Shown: positions 11,396-23,624 of the stretch, in pieces | How positions within the stretch are numbered: position 1 is the first letter of the stretch | Layout: the number at the start of each line of letters is the position of its first letter | NCBI GenBank assembly: GCA_039619475.1 | Contig: CM077116.1 | Span: forward strand, 148,693,088-148,757,087 | DNA from: Icerya purchasi | Taxonomy: Eukaryota > Arthropoda > Insecta > Hemiptera > Monophlebidae | DNA: 64,000 nt | Direction: 5' to 3' | Notes under the pieces: model-generated | What the model saw: only the letters and a program-made list of their open reading frames with translations | Database searches by the model: none | What the model was told of the DNA's origin: nothing | Translations under genes and position numbers: made by a program

Positions 11396-12621
11396 TAAGA
11401 TGTACCAAGCTTTTACGCTAGTTTCTTTGGTCACTGATGTCTCTTTCGCGTTCGACAATATATGTGTACTAAACTTCTTTCTCTTAACATTCCTTCTATG
11501 CTTATTATTCTTATTCCGAATCTCCTTTTTACTTTCAGGTATGCTTTTCGCGGTCATCTACAGGATCTTTCTAATATTTGCTTGTTCGATGTTGCTTCTC
11601 TACTTGTAATTTCCTCCTATCTTCTTGCCACAGATATCTTTATCTATTTAATTGCTGATGATTGGATTTCTTCCAATTCTCTGCGGTTCCGTCTCTCCCG
11701 CCTCTCACTCTTTCATCTTCTTAGTCTTCTAGTCTCGCTTTTTTCTTTCCATCCTTATAATTATGCTCTATTGCACCTAGCATATTTCCGTTATCAATTC
11801 TATCTGTTATGTCGGAGTTTTTCTAAACAACCACCTCCTATTCTACGAACATGTTGTTAATGATCTCTATAATACATTCCTCGAAAGACTTAAACTTCTC
11901 AAAGTTCTATCGTCTAGAGGTAGCGTGGCGATCCCTTCATTCTTTTAGTCCTTTAAAAAACGATTATTCGCTCTAAACTCGACTACTGTTCCTTTGTTTA
12001 TAGGGCAACTCTTCCAAATCTCTCCTCTTCAGACTCGACAGAATCCAGTAGTCTTGCCTTCGTCTTTGCATTGGCGCCTTAAAATCCCTTCCTATTCTAT
12101 TTTATCTGAATCCAATATTCAACCTTTTTTCGATCGCAGATCTCAGTTTAGTTATTGTTTTCGAATAAAACATCTTCCCATCTCCTCATCCAAACTCATT
12201 TTCTCCTATCTTTATATTAAAAACCACTGGCGTTTCGTTCTTCATAAACTCTTGCTCCCATCTCACGTATAACACAGCTCGGGTTTCTAAAATTTCTTCT
12301 TATGTTTACACCTATGATTCAGACTAACTTCCTTTTGCTCTGACTTCTCGGTTCAGTTGATCGCTATTTACCGTACTGTCTTCTTTATTTCCTCTACGAG
12401 TGATGTCTAAATTTCTCGTTGTCTCCGATTTCAAAGGAGTTCTTCAAGCTATAACCTCTTCCTCCTCATATGCCCCTAATAACATTATTCTCGCAGTTCG
12501 ATCTCTTATTGCTAACTTTTTGTCATCTCGTTCTATTCTTATAGATGTTTTTTTTTCTAGTCACTCTGACATCGAAAATGAATTTGTACATTTGGAAAAC
12601 GTTATAACAGAAATGAAATAA
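11396..12621 (+). pseudogene. Pyrimidine-rich I-clade LINE fragment (RT to RNase H), degenerate
   Basis: The copy begins at the RT box with DVSFAFDN (compare DVSYAFDN at 23.9 kb). It then has internal deletions and frameshifts, and continues with SSLHWRLKIPS, SESNIQPFFDRRSQ and LIFSYLYIKNHWRFV around 12,050-12,240. A fragment of the RNase H domain follows (VVSDFKGVLQAI at about 12,415). The sense strand is strongly C/T-rich, as in the copy at 23.6-26.1 kb. No poly(A) tail is evident. It is non-functional. Confidence 0.65.
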
Positions 12622-13611
12622 TATTAAATTTGAAAGGATGCAAAACGTAAATAAGGTTACGAAGCGAAGAAGTATATTTTGATAGAAAAAAGTCTTTAGT
12701 TTGTTTATTAATTGTAAACCTTTTTTCTGTTTCGTTTATAATTTTGTCCTTTCGTTAAAATGTAATTTATCATGTACTACAATTACTTTTAATTTATTTT
12801 TCATCGCTTTTTTGTACATTTTTAATTGTTCTTATTTAATTTGTACTTTCCATATGTGCATTGTAACGTGGACGGAATCTTTTCGCATCGTTCTGTTATT
12901 ATATTGTGCTCTAATTTTTGCATATTATATATTTTCATAAAAAACAAAAAAGATGGTAAATGAAGAAAAAAGGATGTTCTTTAAAATAATTCTTTATGTT
13001 TCCATTGAGCTACTTGTGAAAATAGTTTTGTTTTAAACAATTTCTGTATTGCGCGTAATTCGAAAAATACAAAGAGAAATGAAAAAATGGTCAAATTTCT
13101 CCGTTGATAAGAAAAAAATTGAGTACAAATTCCCCTTACACTCGAATAATGAACAATTGATTGAATACATTTGCTCGCCAATTGCTAAATAAAATTCATC
13201 TTCAATACTTCATTTAATTTAACCAGACAAATATTAGCCAAATAATATAATCGATGTTAGTTACCACGGTAACTACACGATACGTTCATGATATGCAAAA
13301 TAGTACCTCGAAAATTTTTCCTAGATACTCAGAGCCATGAGAAGACATGTGCATATCAAAAAACCGGCCTTTTTTTTACGAAAAACACCGCATTTTCTTT
13401 AAGGCCTAAAAATAAAAACAAAAAAAAATAAAAAATCCTTTCGAAGGATAAGTTTTATTTTTTTCTCTACGAGTCGAAAGTTTAAAGGAAGGTTTAGAAA
13501 TCGATATTTTTTTTTCACTTTTTTCTTCTTTATACACATAGGAAGCTCTTACGTCTTGAATAGCTAATACCAATAGTAACGGAAAGATTATATAAGGCAT
13601 TAATTAGATCA
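12622..13611. other. AT-rich spacer, no gene recognised
   Basis: Short frames here are low-complexity. Nothing was assigned. Confidence 0.4.
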
Positions 13612-14243
13612 AAGATGGATTACCATTGTGTATGTTTTGTGGTTCTGCTACTATTACGAGCCTTAAAAAATTACATGTGCTACAGAATAGTGCCTTGAGA
13701 CTCCGGACTGGAGGGGGGTGTTAGATCTTTTCTGGTTCCTTGTCTACAGGCAGAGGCAAACTTATCACCACTACTCCTCGGAAGAAATATATTAATCGAC
13801 AAATTCATTTTTAAATATTGCAATCATAGTCCATTAGCACTAGTGGATAAAATCGTAAGAATATATAATTATAATTGGCGATTCAAAGATTCAAAACTAC
13901 CATTATTATTCAAAAGAACGAAGGTATATCATCAATTTAGTCCGACTTTCACCCTATGTATCTCCTCGCGTTTTTCAGCCTTATAATTGCATCTTCAAAG
14001 ATCTGAATGTAAACGTAAATATGTTCAATAATTTATACAACGCACGCGACTCAATAATTAAGTCTCATTTTATTAATAATATTAAAACATCGCATCCCGA
14101 TTTTGCTGATGAATCTAAAATAAATCGAACTCGGAAATATGTCGAAGTAATGTTATGCCTAATATAACTGTATAGAAATTTAAGCTCGCACCAGAAACAA
14201 CCATCTATTACCGCTGATCTGACTACTCTAGACAAGGCATGTG

Positions 14244-14302
<59 letters not shown>

Positions 14303-15168
14303 TATATGATGGTTTAAATCGGAATGAAAATTATTTAATTTGTAGTCTTAGCTTGAGTTACCCTCGCTGGTACATTTTAATTTTCAGGGTAGGTGTCATC
14401 CATTAATTTATGATATTAAAAATAAGCGTTACCATCTAACCAACAACATAGCGTTAAAATTAAATTTTGCCATGTTCATTGCAGTATCGAGGAGAGTGAG
14501 CTGGTGAATGATGCGGCCATGGAGGCGGGTGTGGATGAAGTGCCATTCCCGTTTATACCTTCTGCGGATCTGGCATGTAAAGCTAAAGAGAACGCAAATA
14601 ATGATTGGCTTAATCTACGAGTATATTAATTTTTACAATACACAGCCGTTAACTTTACATGAGCTTTTGCAGTATACCGGCATAAATAACGCGAACCCTA
14701 TGATATATACGAAGGCTCGTCACCACGATTTGCAGATTGCAAGTAGGGCATACAAGAATTCTGCTAAATTTTGAAAGAATAACAATACCGACCATTGCTA
14801 TTTCAGTGAACTATCACAATGACGTTAATCATCTTTTATTTAATTGTAGATAGCACGAAGCGCAGTACCTTATGACATTAGTTACTGCGCTGTAGCGACT
14901 GTATGCATTGCTTGCAATATTCATCTTCTTAAAAATACAGAAGATTATTATTTAAATTATGCAGAAGTAAAGTACCGCATTTACTTAATTTTTTCATTTT
15001 TAGTTTTGATTTCCTAAACGGTTTTTTTCTTTTTTGCTTCTCTTTTTGATTCAGCGGCTTACATAAATGTTGTTCTTTTATATTTTTTTTGAAGTAGGTG
15101 TTTAAGTATTACATAATGAACAAATTGAGTCCATGTTCTCCAGCTACAAAAAAAAAAAAAAAAAAAAG
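13612..15168 (+). pseudogene. I-clade LINE 3' fragment, degenerate, with (TA)n insert and possible poly(A) tail
   Basis: Translation gives thumb-region residues (LQAEANLSPLLL, then NYNWRFKDSKLPLLFKRTKV at about 13,750-13,920) with stops after that. A (TA)n tract follows at 14,246-14,296. The end of an RNase H domain is at about 14,485-14,570 (HCSIEESELVNDAAMEAG, FPFIPSADL), then a DVNHLLFNC remnant. The motif FPFIPS.DL also occurs in the large LINE at 33.7 kb, so both belong to related families. A 22-bp A run ending at 15,168 may be the tail. Confidence 0.55.
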
Positions 15169-16243
15169 CTTAAAATTGGATTCGCTTAGGAGTACTCGAA
15201 AATACAGCAAAGATCTTTAAAATAATCCCGACACATTTTCGTAGCATCAAAATCTGAAAATTAGCTGGGAACGTAGAAGTCTAAATTTCTGATAAAAATG
15301 CATTGGCGGTGCAGTAATAAACGTTTCAACGTCACTTTTTTTAACCAGAGTTGTTGATAGTAGTGTGGGGACACTCTCTTACTCCTAAAAACTTACAAGT
15401 ATCACAAGAGTAAATAACGTTTTTCCTGTAATTCCATTGTTTTCTAATGGTTATTATTGTTTAATATATTCATACTTTTTAGCAATTAAACGAAAGAATG
15501 AAACAAAAATTACGACGCCTATCCGACAAATCTGTTTTTTTTCTTTTTTCTTTTTTTTTCTTTGTACTATTGGAAATTAAAAAAACTTTATCAACACGTT
15601 GTTTTTTAAACCCTCTTACTTTTTGTTACGCCACTACAAGTAATGTGATTATAGGTAAATAGCAAATTTTACTAAATTTCATATAAACAGAAAGTTATAT
15701 TAAATTCAAACGAGAAATACAAGAATTATAAAAATTATACCTGAATAATATATAAATAATAAGATCATTTTAACTAAAGTGTAATTAAAGTTAATTACCG
15801 AAAATTCTTAATGAATATTGTTGTGTCGTCTATTCGTCATTATTATTGGTGAGTAAAGAAGTACCAAGTTCAGTTATTTTAATTGAATTTCCTATTGTGA
15901 AACGATCCAATCGTCTTAAATATGTATGATGTATAAAAATCTGCAAAAATATTGTACAAAATAATTTTCCGACTGAAAACTATTCAATTACAGTTTTATA
16001 CTATGTTTCGCGCAAAAAAAAAATTAATCTTAAAAACTGACAAATGCCAAAGTAATATTCTTTTGCAGAATTTATTTTTAATATCCGCATTTTTATAAAG
16101 ACTCGTGTCAATTAAATTCTTTAATAATACATTCAAAAAGTTTTATTACCTTCGTCTCGAGCTTCTATAATTTACATATTTTGTTGTACTTCTCTCCTAC
16201 ATGTATAAACCATTCTATTTTTTCCTTGTCTAGCATGTAGCGC

Positions 16244-16280
<37 letters not shown>

Positions 16281-19110
16281 GGTTTATTGTCTTTTGTACA
16301 AGTCTAGTGTAGCTTTTTAAATGAGAAATATATTCTTTATTTTTTCAATCATTTGTTATTTAATTATTTCTGGGATAATTTTCATCGTTAATATTTAAAT
16401 TTGAAGGACAAAAATGCGAATAATCACACGTGTTTACTTTGCTGGAATTGGGTTCTTGAACCTGTTAGTAACTTTTTTTTTTAATAACTCCCTTTGCCTA
16501 TGTTTTTTTTTTTTTGATGCAATCTTTTTCTTTAAATCTTAATTTCATTTCTTTTTTTGAACTCCCGAATAGCTTTTAAAGAAAAAAGAAAATTGAGACT
16601 AACTTTGATTACAACTTCAGAAAATGCTTTTTTTTATGCAACACTTTAAATGACTTTTGAAGTCTGCCCCTCTACGTTTACATTCACTGGTAACAATCGA
16701 CGAAAATCAGAAACAAAATATTTTGTACCTCGAAAATTAAATTAATCAAAGACGGCAGAGAACCCAGTTAAGGACTCTAGATAAATCGTGTGAATCAGTT
16801 GAAAAGATAGAAAACGATATTACATACTAAATCCTAAATTCAAGTGTGCTCAATTAGGGAGAGGATTTATGACATTCACCGGAAGAAAACGAAAATTACA
16901 AATAGGTTGGGCAATCATAAGCAAGAGCTCTTCATCACGAAATTCACCGAGCTATAGACAACTGAGTAGTGACAATATTTTCACTCGTCATTGCGGTCAA
17001 AACCAAAAAATGAAAGTTTTAGTTCGACTGTGTGGGTTAGCTCTTAAATCAATGTCCAGTGGCAAAAATAATGTCAGATATTGCAACAGACATCGGCGCT
17101 TGCGTGTACAGCGACCGTTTTTCCCTATGTACATCAGGAACATGGTGAATATTAGCAACACACGTGCACCGTATCGAGCTTTCCGAACAATCGTAGTTCG
17201 AAGTTGGAATAACGGTCAAGATTAACTTGAACACGCTCAGAAGGGAAATAGAAGAACAGGATATCAGGCGGCGCTGTTAAGTATATTATGCATAGGCATC
17301 CCGCATTAGAAGTGTATAAGAATATTCTATGATATTTTGGATTAATGAAAATTTCTCGAAACATCACTTTTTCAACTGAAGAACAAATCTTTACCGACTG
17401 ATTTGAACTTCTAATTGTACATTCAAAACTAGATTATTCGCAGCAGTACGTAGAATTTTTTCGTTGGAAACAATTGATACGTTTTTCCTCTTTTTTTCCT
17501 TGTCAACTTTTGAAAACGAAATTATTCCATACTTAACACGACCGTAGCAAGTATACTGAGATGAGAATATTAATTTTTCAATAGTTTCAAAATTATTAAA
17601 TCTGAATAATATAATTGTAATGGAAATGGAGAAGAAAAAATTGTTTTCAGTCCTCAGTTGATTTTTCGTCCCCGTTAGTGTACGACTTGAATTTTTATTT
17701 TACTCGTTAGGTTCAAAATTTCCATAATCGTTCCTAATCTAATTAACAGTTTTACGTGTAGAGTTTCAACGTCTTACTTTTATCTATTAACGTGCCGCGT
17801 ATTATCGGCCAGAGGCGCGAATGAATAGAATTTAGATGCTATATTAAGGATAGTCGATAGTTTTTGGAATAAGCAACTGAACGTTTTTATTCACTGTTTT
17901 GGAAAGTAGCGTAATTGACACCAGAACCAGTTGAACTTTAGGCAATCTACCAGAAGGTGAGGGGCAGACAAATAATCTCAGATAGGACAGCCTGTTTTAT
18001 TTCATAGATATTTTAGCGTGGTCAGTGCGCAGACGGCATAATTTCTTCACAGATGTATTTTAATGATGTACCCCCTCTGCTGATCAGTATTTCACCGTAT
18101 TGAACGCAATTTTTTCGAAGTAACAAGTTTATGACTAATTTCCGAGACCGTTTGTTTTTTGGCAAAGATTTGATTGGCCCCGAAATGTCTAACGGAGATA
18201 CTGATATATAGATCCGGGAACAGGGAAGCAAAAAGCAGTTCTTCACCGATCGCGAAGAAATCTACTGATTCATTCGCTGTAATGCTTTTATACGTTCTTT
18301 GATCCAACCGAATGCCGCTTAAAATGGGAACTATATTTTTAACGGTAGTAAGATGTTGTCTATCGCGGATGCTGTAAAAGGCGAAGAAGTTACGAAAGGC
18401 AGTCTGTGCAGCGTTTTCGTTGGACTAGACTGTAAGATCGATAGCAAGTTCTATAGCGTACAGTTTCGAGGGTAACGTTGGAAAACAGTTCAACTGCCAG
18501 TGGTACAATGTGTGTCGGATTCGTTTATCAGTATCGCCCGTTAGCATCTTTTGAACGGTCGACATAGTTTTTGATGGAGACTTTGGAACACGTCTTGTGT
18601 TTACCACCGCGAAGAGGAAATAAATCTATGCGAGGAGAAAAACTTGACCAGGGTGAAAAAATACATTTTTGAACATTGATCGATGGGGAACTTAATACCT
18701 TAGCGGGCATATAGGACACACAGATCGGTAAAGAGAAACCGCCGCAACATTCTTGCAGAACATTTTATAGGAGTTCGAAAATTGATAGGAAGCAGTTCTC
18801 GTTATAGATTACACCATTATTCACTCTCGCATAGTAGACTAATGGACGGCGAAGTATTTCAGTGAGTGCTGCGTACCGGATAATGTTTAGTTAGTTTCCG
18901 AAGCCGCGGTTTAAAATGGAGCTCCATAGTTTTTACAAGTGCACGATAAAAATGTACAGAGATACACATCCGCCAGATTGTAAGAAGCATGAGTTTTCTC
19001 TTAAAAAGTTGTGCGTTTATTAAAACAATAGCTTCTGAGTTTTTATCTGTAGACCACGGCATGATTTTGGTTAAACGCTAATCCTAAGCATTTAATTCTA
19101 CGGTTGGTAT
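15169..19110. other. Long stretch with no recognised gene
   Basis: A-rich DNA with a 31-bp poly(A) run near 16,247. A 118-codon plus-strand frame (16,869-17,225) and several 60-75-codon minus-strand frames (18,022-19,062) lie in moderately GC-richer sequence, but none shows a domain I know. They may be remnants of an unrecognised mobile element. Confidence 0.35.
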
Positions 19111-19752
19111 CAAGACCGGATTAAGTGTATGATAGGCCCGAGGCTACGGAAATATTAGGGTCCCTTTTCGGAGATGACAAAATGATCAGTTTTATAGAAT
19201 AACTAAATTTTCTTTAATTTAATTTAATAATATTATATTGGAATTCATGAATTAACATATAATTGTGAACAAAACGAAATATTATATAGACAATGGGTAG
19301 AATTAATATATGTATATTAAACAATGAATTTTTCAGCAAATTTTAACCAAAGATTTGCGTAAAAAGATAGTGTGTGTGCGTGCGTTGTTCGTGTATACAC
19401 GCACACACATTCATACACACATTTCCTAAAACCGTAAATTCCGACTCGGTATACCTTAAAAGTCAAATTTCTCGTACGTTTTATGGAACTCGAAATTTTA
19501 CTATTACGAAGTTTCCTCCTCTAGGAGGAAATAAAAATGGATACAAAATTATTAAAAAATAAATGTCTTAAAAAATGCACTCGCTCCTGTAAAGTTAATT
19601 TTATTTATTTAAAAAAAAGTTGATGTATATGACACAAATGATAGATTAATTTTTTATTACATGTCGGAAGTGGGTATCTCTTGGGGGCCCCTTTATAAGG
19701 CGGGGCCCGGGGCTGAAGCCCCCCCCCCCAGACGCTTCTAAATCCAGGCTTG
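19111..19752. mobile_element. hAT-type element with perfect 8-bp target duplication
   Basis: The ends are CAAGACCGGATTAAG and, reverse-complemented, CAAGCCTGGATTTAG (12 of 15). They are followed by GGCCC-rich sequence at each side. Flanks are GTTGGTAT on both sides, an exact 8-bp duplication. It is 642 bp and carries no recognised transposase. A (GT)n/(CA)n-like patch lies near 19,370-19,420. Confidence 0.8.
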
Positions 19753-20258
19753 GTTGGTATAGGTTGTTTACGAAAATGAAGAGAACATAATTGCAGCTCA
19801 TTAGGTATAACAGAATGGCTGATGTTTTAGCGCGTGGGAAAGTCGTATATGGTAAAATGTTCGTTTCTCTATGTTTAGCCGCTTTCCTTAAAACAAAGTT
19901 ACACTCGTATAAAGCTTATATAAACTGTATGTTATTTGGAGGTTTTCCTTTTTGTTTCTTTACATTCGGTGAAAACAAAAAATCCGCTGATTTAGATAAT
20001 AATTGAAAACACTTACCTTTTCCGTTATATGTAATAATTGATTTGATTTAATATTTTTAATTTTCATTTTTGATTTATTTTTCAGTTATTTTGCTTAAAA
20101 GGCAATGCGAAACTACTAGACGGTATATAAAAATTAATCAGTAAAAATATATTAAAACAAAAGTAAATAATAGAATAAATTGATTTTATATTATCGTTAA
20201 AAGCCCAGCAAAGAGGGTTAGTTATATGTAGGTGAATACATCCTGTTTGTTAAAATGG

Positions 20259-20488
20259 TATAATAAAATAAACTTTAATAACAAACAATATAGATCAATA
20301 AATTAGATAAATACCTATTTAGAAACGTTTTCCGGCATAACCCATCATCAGCTAACACTAACTTATGTTTTAAGTTTCCTTTAAGTTAGTGTTAGCTGAT
20401 GATGGGTTATGCCGGAAAACGTTTCTAAATAGGTATTTATCTAATTTATTGATCTATATTGTTTGTTATTAAAGTTTATTTTATTATA
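20259..20488. repeat. Perfect 107-bp inverted repeat with 16-bp spacer
   Basis: Arms 20,259-20,365 and 20,382-20,488 are exact reverse complements base for base. The spacer is 16 bp. The innermost parts of the arms contain GCTGATGATGGGTTATGCC and its complement. Such an uninterrupted fold-back implies recent origin, gene conversion between arms, or an assembly fold-back artefact. No target duplication was identified at its edges, and (TA)-rich sequence follows it. Confidence 0.95.
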
Positions 20489-20548
20489 TATATTATATTA
20501 TATTATCGAAAAAGTAAGTTTACATCGTGTTTCTATCCAATACTGGCT

Positions 20549-20550
<2 letters not shown>

Positions 20551-20591
<41 letters not shown>
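20551..20591. repeat. (TA)n microsatellite
   Basis: TA dinucleotide run of about 40 bp. Confidence 0.9.
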
Positions 20592-20595
<4 letters not shown>

Positions 20596-21389
20596 GTATT
20601 GCATAGGACTGTAAATATTTCTTACCCAACAAATTAATTGACCTATTGTAATAATCGGCAGATATATATTATACATTTTTGACGTGCGGCCGTATAAACT
20701 TGAAAGTATTACCGTCGAATTATAAAACGTGCTCCAAGATAAAACCGCGAACATCATTGCTGATAAATGAGAAAATCAAGTTTAATTCGGTAGCTTTGTT
20801 TTTTAATGAGTTATTAAATTGTAAAAGATAAATATAAATAATACGTAATAAAATAATACTGGATAGGCTAGCACCGCTCCAGTTAGTCTCTACACGTCAA
20901 CATCTACACCTGCCCGTGACAATCCCTACACATTTTGACTGGAGTGAATGTACCGGTTTCAATCCGAAACTAGTAGGACTGAGAATTGCGAGAGAAGGTG
21001 GAACTAGGATTGCAACCTCCATCTTGCCGTAGCCTAAAAATTCTAGTTACAATCGGCAGCAGTACTGTAATAGGCGGGGTAAATAGAAAATACATAAAAT
21101 GGCGCACGATAATATACATATATGCAAAAGAATAAAATACAAAATATAAACTCTAGAACTTACAATTCTAGTTTTATTTTAGAACTAGATTATACTAACC
21201 TGTTCTATAAAGTATATTATTAACGGTAAACTTTGGTTTGTAAAACATGACGAAAAATCAGTCAAAGAGAAAAAAGGATAATTCACCACCGTTGGAACAT
21301 CATCGAGCATAGCATTTCTGCAGAGCTTGTGAGAGACGACTCAAGTATGAAAATTAAAATATATCTATGTTCGGAACATATCAATCCGC

Positions 21390-22900
21390 TATTAAAGAGG
21401 TAGCGAAAAGAATCGGCCGGAAGTGCTAAATGAACAGAACGTAATAATTTCATCCTTACAAGATTTAACGACGAATAATGTAGATAGAGAGCTCCACAAT
21501 ATTGAAACCGTGAAAATAGCTATGTAACGAAGATACAATTTAGCTGTTGCGCTATCGAAAAAAGAAGAATTAAAGAAATGAATTCGGATGAACGCTTTAA
21601 ATACCAATGGAAAACACGGACTGTGGAATAAACAAAGTAAAGTTGCTCGCAAACAGAGATTAGAATGCTGTAGAGAAATTAATTCACTGCGCAACATAAT
21701 AAATCCAATGATAACGCAGAGAAATTTTACCTGTAAAATATGAAATATTTTTCTGCAGCATTATTAGCTCGAGTAGAAAAGAAAAAATAAAAACAGAACT
21801 AGGAGAAATACCAAGCGGTTTTAGAAAAAAAATAGATCATGTACAGAACAAAACTAAAATTTAAAACTAATAATAAGAGTTAGATAGGAAATAAACCTTA
21901 AAAAGTGCTGTAGACTTCGAGGCATATGATTTTCAATCGATAGAGGAAGTTTGCTAAATGCAATAACTCGGTGCAGACGCTAAGTCTGTAAAATCAATAC
22001 AGTAAACACTATCAGACGCTAAAAAGCTAAAGTTAAATTTATGAGTCATACTTTAAATCATTTTAAATCAAGACAAGGAGATGGATTGTCTCCCGTTTTA
22101 TTCTCAACTCTGTGTTAGAGTTATCAGAGAATAAGGAAATTTCCCAGAAGCGGTAAATATAAATAAACGAATGTGACTATGGTACGAAAAAAAAATGAAA
22201 TTCGGGAATCGACTGTTCAGTAGCAATTTTCTCGCAGAACATACCATCCTTCAGCAATGAAACAGATTAATCTTTTGAAATAGCAAAATCTACAAATATC
22301 CTGAAAAAGGACGGAATTCGTGACAAATATTAAAGATTCGGCCGGAATGTACAAAGTATAGAAAAATAAAACGGAAAAATGCAAAGTTTAGATACTTTGT
22401 CCGAAATAATTCAACAAAACGGTTAGGATGTGCACTTAACATGGGAGTCAGAAAAATGAAAACGCAATAATCCAATTTTAATACGAAATGTATACAATAA
22501 AAAATCAATATCAATAAATGCTAAGATAAGGTGATTAAACCGGAATACCGAACGCCTGGTTCTAAACAATATAGGACAGATTGAACTTTTAGAAAAGAAG
22601 AAATGAAAAATCATACGAAAAATTCTTAGCCCAAGGAGACTAAAGAACTCTTCACTGAAAAAAAGAAAAATTGTCAGATAGAGTAATGGACAATACTAGA
22701 CTTGCAAAAACCAGCAACATTTCGGCAAACTAAAAATGAGTTCATTCCTAAATACGAATTTGGAATGAAGCAAAAATTAATATACCGACACTATTGAAAG
22801 GAGAACAAAATTTAGAGAGAAAAAAGAATAAGGTTAAAACAATTTAAAGTTTTCGAAGAAATTAAAAAGAAGATAACCGCAAAGTTTTACGTTTACAAAA
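21390..22900 (+). pseudogene. Heavily decayed RTE-type LINE
   Basis: Reading in shifting plus-strand frames, pieces in RTE order can be picked out. A VDF..YDFQSI box is near 21,910-21,945 (family VDF.KAYDS). It is followed by LGADAKSVKSIQ.TLSDA and a RQGDGLSPVLFS box near 22,070-22,110 (frame-shifted). Further downstream are short blocks resembling the post-RT region. Stops are very frequent and no catalytic YADD can be read. Boundaries are approximate. The assignment rests on the conserved QGDGLSP-type box and the order of pieces. Confidence 0.5.
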
Positions 22901-23091
22901 AGGTAATTCGGTCTTGCTTTGTGTATTTATCGGAGCAAGTCAGTGTTATCTTATCTAATAGTTCGTTCGTTTAATTTCGGTTGATAAATTATTCTCCATC
23001 TTATAATACACATTACACACACATACACAGACTTGGTATAATCTGTCCTTTTTATCTTATTCTCTGCGCTATCTATCTCTCCTTCCCATCT

Positions 23092-23442
23092 AATGGACAG
23101 TCCAGATGGTCCACCTGATCCGGGAGGGAGAAAACGTCGTGTTCCGTTCGGCAGTACTAGTTGGGTTGACGAAGGTACTCTTAATTACGCGTCAGATAAT
23201 GATAACTATCAGGACATTGAGATAAACAATGGACAACACTAGTTCAATTAATTCGGTAAGACAAATTAACGATAACGCCGTAGGGAATTCTTCTCCACTT
23301 CGGGAAGATGATATAAGCAATTCGCACACGTCTACTGATAATAGTACTAATAACGACAATAGCAAAAATGATAAGAATAATAGCGTGTTCAATAACAATA
23401 ACGAGATAAATACAAATTTCATTTACAGCAACTATATAGCGA

Positions 23443-23492
<50 letters not shown>

Positions 23493-23624
23493 GAATCTAT
23501 AAAAACAAGTAAACACTTCTATTAATAATACTGATAATATTAAGAGTGTTTGTTGGAAAAACGTATAATAATAACTTATAAGTGCACTTAAAGTCGCCGA
23601 AATTTTAAGAGTTAATAATGTCTA
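23092..23624 (+). pseudogene. LINE ORF1 (gag-like), N-terminal part
   Basis: The ATG at 23,092 opens a frame beginning MDSPDGPPDPGGRKRR that runs to a stop at about 23,241. A frameshift then leads into a Asn/Ser-rich stretch (from 23,229) that ends in a (TAA)n tract read as about 15 isoleucines (23,444-23,490). After further shifts the text ..LKVAEILRVNN reaches the insertion point at 23,624. ORF1 continues at 26,065. It would encode the RNA-binding protein of the retrotransposon particle. Confidence 0.55.

Noticed and set aside
16869..17225. 118-codon plus-strand frame as a host gene
   Set aside because: No domain, signal or splice context; composition is not clearly coding. Kept only as an observation.
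20385..20415. Hammerhead-ribozyme-like CTGATGA...GAAA in the arm of the inverted repeat
   Set aside because: Stem II would be only three pairs including a wobble, and I could not find matching stems I and III.
23192..23516. Poly-Leu/poly-Tyr minus-strand frames near 23.2-23.5 kb
   Set aside because: Opposite-strand readings of LINE ORF1 and of the (TAA)n tract.
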